The notes under the pieces are model-generated. The model did not search any database, was not told the DNA's origin, and saw only the letters and a program-made list of their open reading frames with translations. The position numbers and the translations under genes were made by a program. Below are positions 61,052 through 64,000 of a stretch of DNA of 64,000 bases, in pieces. Source of the DNA: Enorma burkinafasonensis (GTDB taxonomy: Bacteria > Actinomycetota > Coriobacteriia > Coriobacteriales > Coriobacteriaceae); the NCBI RefSeq assembly GCF_902150035.1, contig NZ_LR597502.1, forward strand, positions 124,001-188,000, read 5' to 3'. Each line of letters starts with the position of its first letter. Within the stretch, counting starts at the first letter, position 1.

Positions 61052-62020
61052 ATGAACGCACATGACCTTATCAAGGAGACCATCGAGAAGCACGGTGGCA
61101 TCGACACCGTGTACTTCCTCGCCTGCGGCGGCTCGCTCATCGACCTCATCCCGGCCAACGCACTGCTCCAGCGCGAGGCCAAGAATATCGTGAGCTGCGC
61201 CTACACCGCCCGCGAGTTCGACATCATGCGCCCGGCGCGCCTCGGCGACAAGACCCTCGTCATCGCCTGCAGCCACAGCGGCAACACCCCCGAGGTCGTC
61301 GACGCCTGCAACATCGCGCTCGAGGCCGGCGCCTCCATCATCGCGCTGACCGACAACGCCGGCTCCAAGATCGACACCGGCAAGTGGACCACCTGGGTCT
61401 ACCCGTGGGGCGAGGGCGTGCCGCAGGCCGAGGTTCCGGCCGGCATCTCGCTCGCGCTTGCCGCCGAGCTGCTCGACCAGCAGGAGGGCTTCGCCGACCT
61501 GGCCGACCTCTACGCCGGCATCGCCAAGATGGACGAGATCCTGCCGCCCGCGCGCGAGAAGGTCAACGCCGAGCTCGGCGATCGCTTCGCGGCGCTCTGC
61601 CAGGATCACAAGTTCCTCTACATCCTGGGCTCGGGCCCCAACTACAGCCAGACCTACGGCTTCGCGATCTGCTCGCTCATGGAGATGCAGTGGCAGAGCT
61701 GCGCCTACATCAACTCCGCCGAGTACTTCCACGGCCCCTTCGAGGTGACCGAGCCGGGCGTGTTCTACTTCCTGCAGATGGGCTCCTCCGAGTGCCGTCC
61801 CATGGACGAGCGCGCGCTAGCGTTCCTTGAGACCCACACCGACACCCTCATGGTGCTCGACGCCAAGGAGTACGGCATGGAGCAGGTGCCCGCGAGCGTG
61901 CGCGCCTACCTCGACCCGATCCTGTTCTACGCCATGAACTGCGAGCTCCGCGCCGCCCGCGGCAAGGTCTTCGACCATGACCCGGACGTCCGCCGCTACA
62001 TGGGCATCGAGAAGTACTAA
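61052..62020 (+). CDS. frlB: FrlB-like fructoselysine-6-phosphate deglycase (SIS domain)
   Basis: 322 residues. Two SIS lobes: ACGGSLIDLIPANALL and ACSHSGNTPEVVDAC in the first, LGSGPNYSQTYGFAICSLMEMQWQSCAYINSAEYFHGPFEVTEPGV in the second. The end DHDPDVRRYMGIEKY closely resembles the E. coli FrlB end (DHNPDERRYYGG). The AEYFHGPFEV segment corresponds to the FrlB catalytic Glu/His region. The enzyme splits fructoselysine 6-phosphate to glucose 6-phosphate and lysine. Confidence 0.85.
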   Translation: MNAHDLIKETIEKHGGIDTVYFLACGGSLIDLIPANALLQREAKNIVSCAYTAREFDIMRPARLGDKTLVIACSHSGNTPEVVDACNIALEAGASIIALTDNAGSKIDTGKWTTWVYPWGEGVPQAEVPAGISLALAAELLDQQEGFADLADLYAGIAKMDEILPPAREKVNAELGDRFAALCQDHKFLYILGSGPNYSQTYGFAICSLMEMQWQSCAYINSAEYFHGPFEVTEPGVFYFLQMGSSECRPMDERALAFLETHTDTLMVLDAKEYGMEQVPASVRAYLDPILFYAMNCELRAARGKVFDHDPDVRRYMGIEKY

Positions 62021-62034
62021 CCCCTCCTCCTCAC

Positions 62035-62095
62035 GGCGCGGCCGCCATGGTGGCTTCGGGCGGCCGCGCCACCTCACCTCCCGCCGCGCGGCGGG
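62035..62095 (+). other. Two intercistronic hairpins before the first frlD-like gene
   Basis: GGCGCGGCCGCC (62035-62046) pairs with GGCGGCCGCGCC (62059-62070). A second self-complementary CCCGCCGCGCGGCGGG occupies 62080-62095. Both are upstream of ATG 62115. Confidence 0.7.
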
Positions 62096-62114
62096 CATAG
62101 CGATTGGAGATGCA

Positions 62115-62984
62115 ATGGCAACCTATCCCATCAGCGTGCTGGGCTTCGGCGACAACGTCGTCGACAAGTACGAGCACATCAAGACCATGTATCCCGGCGG
62201 CAACGCGGTGAACTTCGCCGTGTTCGCCAAGAAGCTCGGGGTCGACCGTAGCGCCTACATGGGCATCTTCGGCTCCGACGCCGAGGCCGAGCACGTCATC
62301 ACCTCCCTTGAGGAGGAGGGCGTCGAGCTGCTGCGCTGCCAGCAGGTCGTGGGCGTCAACGGCGCCGCCCGCGTGACCGTCGACGAGACCGGTGACCGCA
62401 TCTTCCTCGGCTCCAACGAGGGCGGCATCCGCGGCGACATGCGCTACGTGATCGACCGCTTCGCCGCCGAGTACGTGCGCGGCTTCGACCTCGTGCACAG
62501 CGGCAACTACTGCTTCACCGAGCGCGAGCTGCCCAAGATCAAGGAAGCCGGCGTGCCGATCAGCTTCGACTTCTCCGACGACTCGACCGACGATTACTTC
62601 GAGCAGATCGCGCCCTTCGTGACTTACTCCTTCATGTCCATGGGCGATGCGCCCATCGAGGACATCAAGGCCAAGCTCGAGTGGATCAAGGGCCTCGGCC
62701 CCGAGATCGTGTGCGCCTCGCGCGGCAGCAAGGGCTCTGTCGCCTACGACGGCGAGAACTTCTACGAGCAGGGCATCAAGCCCGTCGCGCCCGAGGAGCT
62801 CAAGGACGCCATGGCGGCCGGCGACTCGCTGCTCACGGCGTTTTTGGTGACCTACCTCGCCAAGAAGAAGGCCGGCGAGGCGGGCCCGGACGCGATCCGC
62901 GCGTGCCTCGACTTCGCCGCCGGCTTCGCGGCCGACACCTGCAAGATCGAGGGCAGCTGGGGCCACGCCAAGGTTTACGCGTAA
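62115..62984 (+). CDS. frlD: FrlD-like PfkB kinase, first copy
   Basis: 289 residues from ATG 62115. LGFGDNVVDKYEHIKTMYPGGNAVNFAVFAKKLG matches the E. coli FrlD opening ([27 protein letters not shown]). The second half has CASRGSKGSVAYDG and ends DAMAAGDSLLTAF with D237 as the catalytic base; the first glycine of GAGD is alanine. It phosphorylates the sugar part of fructoselysine or a relative at the 6-position. A second, different kinase gene lies next. Confidence 0.82.
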   Translation: MATYPISVLGFGDNVVDKYEHIKTMYPGGNAVNFAVFAKKLGVDRSAYMGIFGSDAEAEHVITSLEEEGVELLRCQQVVGVNGAARVTVDETGDRIFLGSNEGGIRGDMRYVIDRFAAEYVRGFDLVHSGNYCFTERELPKIKEAGVPISFDFSDDSTDDYFEQIAPFVTYSFMSMGDAPIEDIKAKLEWIKGLGPEIVCASRGSKGSVAYDGENFYEQGIKPVAPEELKDAMAAGDSLLTAFLVTYLAKKKAGEAGPDAIRACLDFAAGFAADTCKIEGSWGHAKVYA

Positions 62985-62997
62985 ATCCATCTGCTAT

Positions 62998-63025
62998 GCG
63001 GCGGGGTCCCAAGGGGCCCCGCTGC
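62998..63025 (+). other. Intercistronic hairpin between the two kinase genes
   Basis: GCGGCGGGGTCCC (62998-63010) pairs with GGGGCCCCGCTGC (63013-63025), with two G-U pairs, 21 nt before ATG 63046. Confidence 0.65.
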
Positions 63026-63045
63026 CCTTATCGGGAGGAACCATC

Positions 63046-63846
63046 ATGACCGTCAAGGTTTGCGCGGCGGGGTTCTGCTGCGCCGACGTCTACAAGAAGC
63101 TCGACATCTTCTATCCCACCGGCAACGGCATCGACTGGGGCGTGCACCTCGCGCGCGCGGGCGTGCCCGTGTCGGTCGTCTCGGTCGTGGGCACCGACGA
63201 GTACGGCACCGCCATGCGCGAGGCGCTCTCCGCCGAGGGCATCGACATCTCGCATCTGCGCACCGAGGAGGGCCAGACCTGCGTCATGCTCATGGACCTC
63301 AAGAACGGCACGGACCGCGTGCACCTCGAGGCCATCGACGGCGTCATGGAGCACTACGCCCTCACCGACGAGGACGAGGCCTTCGTGCTTACGCACGACG
63401 TCATCCACACGGACCTCTTCGGCAACTGCCTGGGGCTTCTGCCCGAGTGGCACGAGGCGGGCAAGACCGTCGTCATGGACTTCTCCGTCTTCAGCCAGGA
63501 CCCGGAGTACGAGTGCGAGAAGCACTTCCCCTACGTGGACTATGCCTTCATGTCCTTCGAGGAGGACACGCCCGAGCTCCGCGAGTGGGTCAAGCACGTG
63601 CAGGAGCTGGGGCCCAAGGTGGCCGTGGCCACGCTCGGTGACAAGGGCTCGATCGCCTACGACGGCGAGCGCTTCCACGAGTGCGGCATCGTCGAGTGCC
63701 CCGAGCTCGTGAACACCGTGGGCGCCGGTGACTCCTACATCGCGGGCTTCACCAAGGCCATGCTCGACGGCAAGGACATCGACGCGTGCATGCAGGCGGG
63801 CGCCGAGCTCTCGTCGAAGGTCATCGGTCTCTTCAAGCCGTACTAG
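63046..63846 (+). CDS. frlD: FrlD-like PfkB kinase, second copy
   Basis: 266 residues, GGGAGGA upstream. KVCAAGFCCADVYKKLDIFYPTGNGIDWGVHLARAG is the sugar-binding face; where the first copy and E. coli FrlD have GGNAVN, this copy reads TGNGID. VAVATLGDKGSIAYDG and NTVGAGDSYIAGFTKAM (catalytic D229) are canonical. SHLRTEEGQTCVMLMDL and DLFGNCLGLLPEWHEAGKTVVMDFSVFSQD follow the FrlD order. It probably handles a different Amadori compound or isomer from the first copy. Confidence 0.82.
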   Translation: MTVKVCAAGFCCADVYKKLDIFYPTGNGIDWGVHLARAGVPVSVVSVVGTDEYGTAMREALSAEGIDISHLRTEEGQTCVMLMDLKNGTDRVHLEAIDGVMEHYALTDEDEAFVLTHDVIHTDLFGNCLGLLPEWHEAGKTVVMDFSVFSQDPEYECEKHFPYVDYAFMSFEEDTPELREWVKHVQELGPKVAVATLGDKGSIAYDGERFHECGIVECPELVNTVGAGDSYIAGFTKAMLDGKDIDACMQAGAELSSKVIGLFKPY

Positions 63847-63890
63847 CGGGCAGGCGGCGGGCGGTCCGTGCACGGCGGGCCGCTTGCCCG
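63847..63890 (+). other. Intercistronic hairpin after the second kinase
   Basis: CGGGCAGGCGG (63847-63857) pairs with CCGCTTGCCCG (63880-63890), one G-U pair, 69 nt before the next ATG. Confidence 0.6.
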
Positions 63891-63959
63891 GGCGCCGCGC
63901 GCGGCGGGCTCGCCGCCGATCTGGCCCGTGCATCCGTGAGCTGTCTGTAAGGAGGCCCC

Positions 63960-64000
63960 ATGGTCATCGATATGCTGGTCCACCCGTTGCTCTACGGGGA
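63960..64000 (+). CDS. Start of a second amidohydrolase-like gene, 3' end outside the window
   Basis: ATG behind TAAGGAGG encodes MVIDMLVHPLLYG before the window ends. Amidohydrolase_2 proteins open with M-x-IDxHxHP; here the first histidine position is leucine (DMLVHP). Position in the operon makes this a seventh gene of the pathway. Only 13 residues are visible, so the family assignment is tentative. Confidence 0.45.
   Translation, partial: MVIDMLVHPLLYG

Overview
The window is about two-thirds G+C, with long GC-rich genes, strong GGAGG-type ribosome sites and fermentative, anaerobic gene content (oxygen-sensitive NrdD/NrdG, glycerol and butanol-type dehydrogenases, sortase-type surface proteins with xxxTGD motifs). 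This fits a gut actinobacterium of the class Coriobacteriia (Collinsella/Olsenella-like). That placement is an inference from style and gene families; no rRNA or tRNA gene is present to confirm it.

Layout. 1-9.8 kb is core-like: a membrane protein fragment, a three-gene minus-strand operon (PPOX-like, metallo-hydrolase, YbaK-type editing protein), an alpha/beta hydrolase, NhaC and DHA2 transporters, release factor 3 and a two-HTH LuxR-type regulator. 9.9-24.9 kb is accessory-rich: two sortase-type surface proteins, a HicAB-like module and a DUF1848 gene that each carry a LexA-like box, two ATPase genes, and a decayed stretch at 17.4-21.0 kb. The decayed stretch holds a TIGR04076 gene with an in-frame stop, an hsdS tail, an Abi-type HEPN gene and a gutted flavodoxin behind an intact MerR-type promoter. 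25-53 kb is largely housekeeping: polA, argGH, a CDF transporter, gldA, nrdDG with paired NrdR-like boxes, folB, an FKBP, a Fur protein, RNase HI, endonuclease IV, NagZ, Pgi and others.

53.4-64 kb holds the most interesting system: a HAD phosphatase and a GntR/UTRA regulator (translationally coupled), then a YfcC-type transporter, an unusual amidohydrolase, a FrlC-like epimerase, a FrlB-like deglycase, two different FrlD-like kinases and the start of a second amidohydrolase, which runs off the window. This looks like a pathway for Amadori compounds (fructoselysine and relatives) with a new architecture: no FrlA permease or PTS, two kinases, and two amidohydrolases with altered metal motifs. 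A clear promoter with a palindromic operator at +1 drives it, and hairpins occupy most of the gaps between genes.

The intergenic DNA carries at least two families of small palindromic MITE-like elements, two copies each. One pair (2385-2535 and 34089-34230) has TTGCGGAATTCGGTG ends. The other pair (54971-55107 and 56567-56702) brackets a single Vsr-like accessory gene and separates the GntR regulator from its presumed target operon. A third, single-copy nested palindrome lies at 39566-39641.
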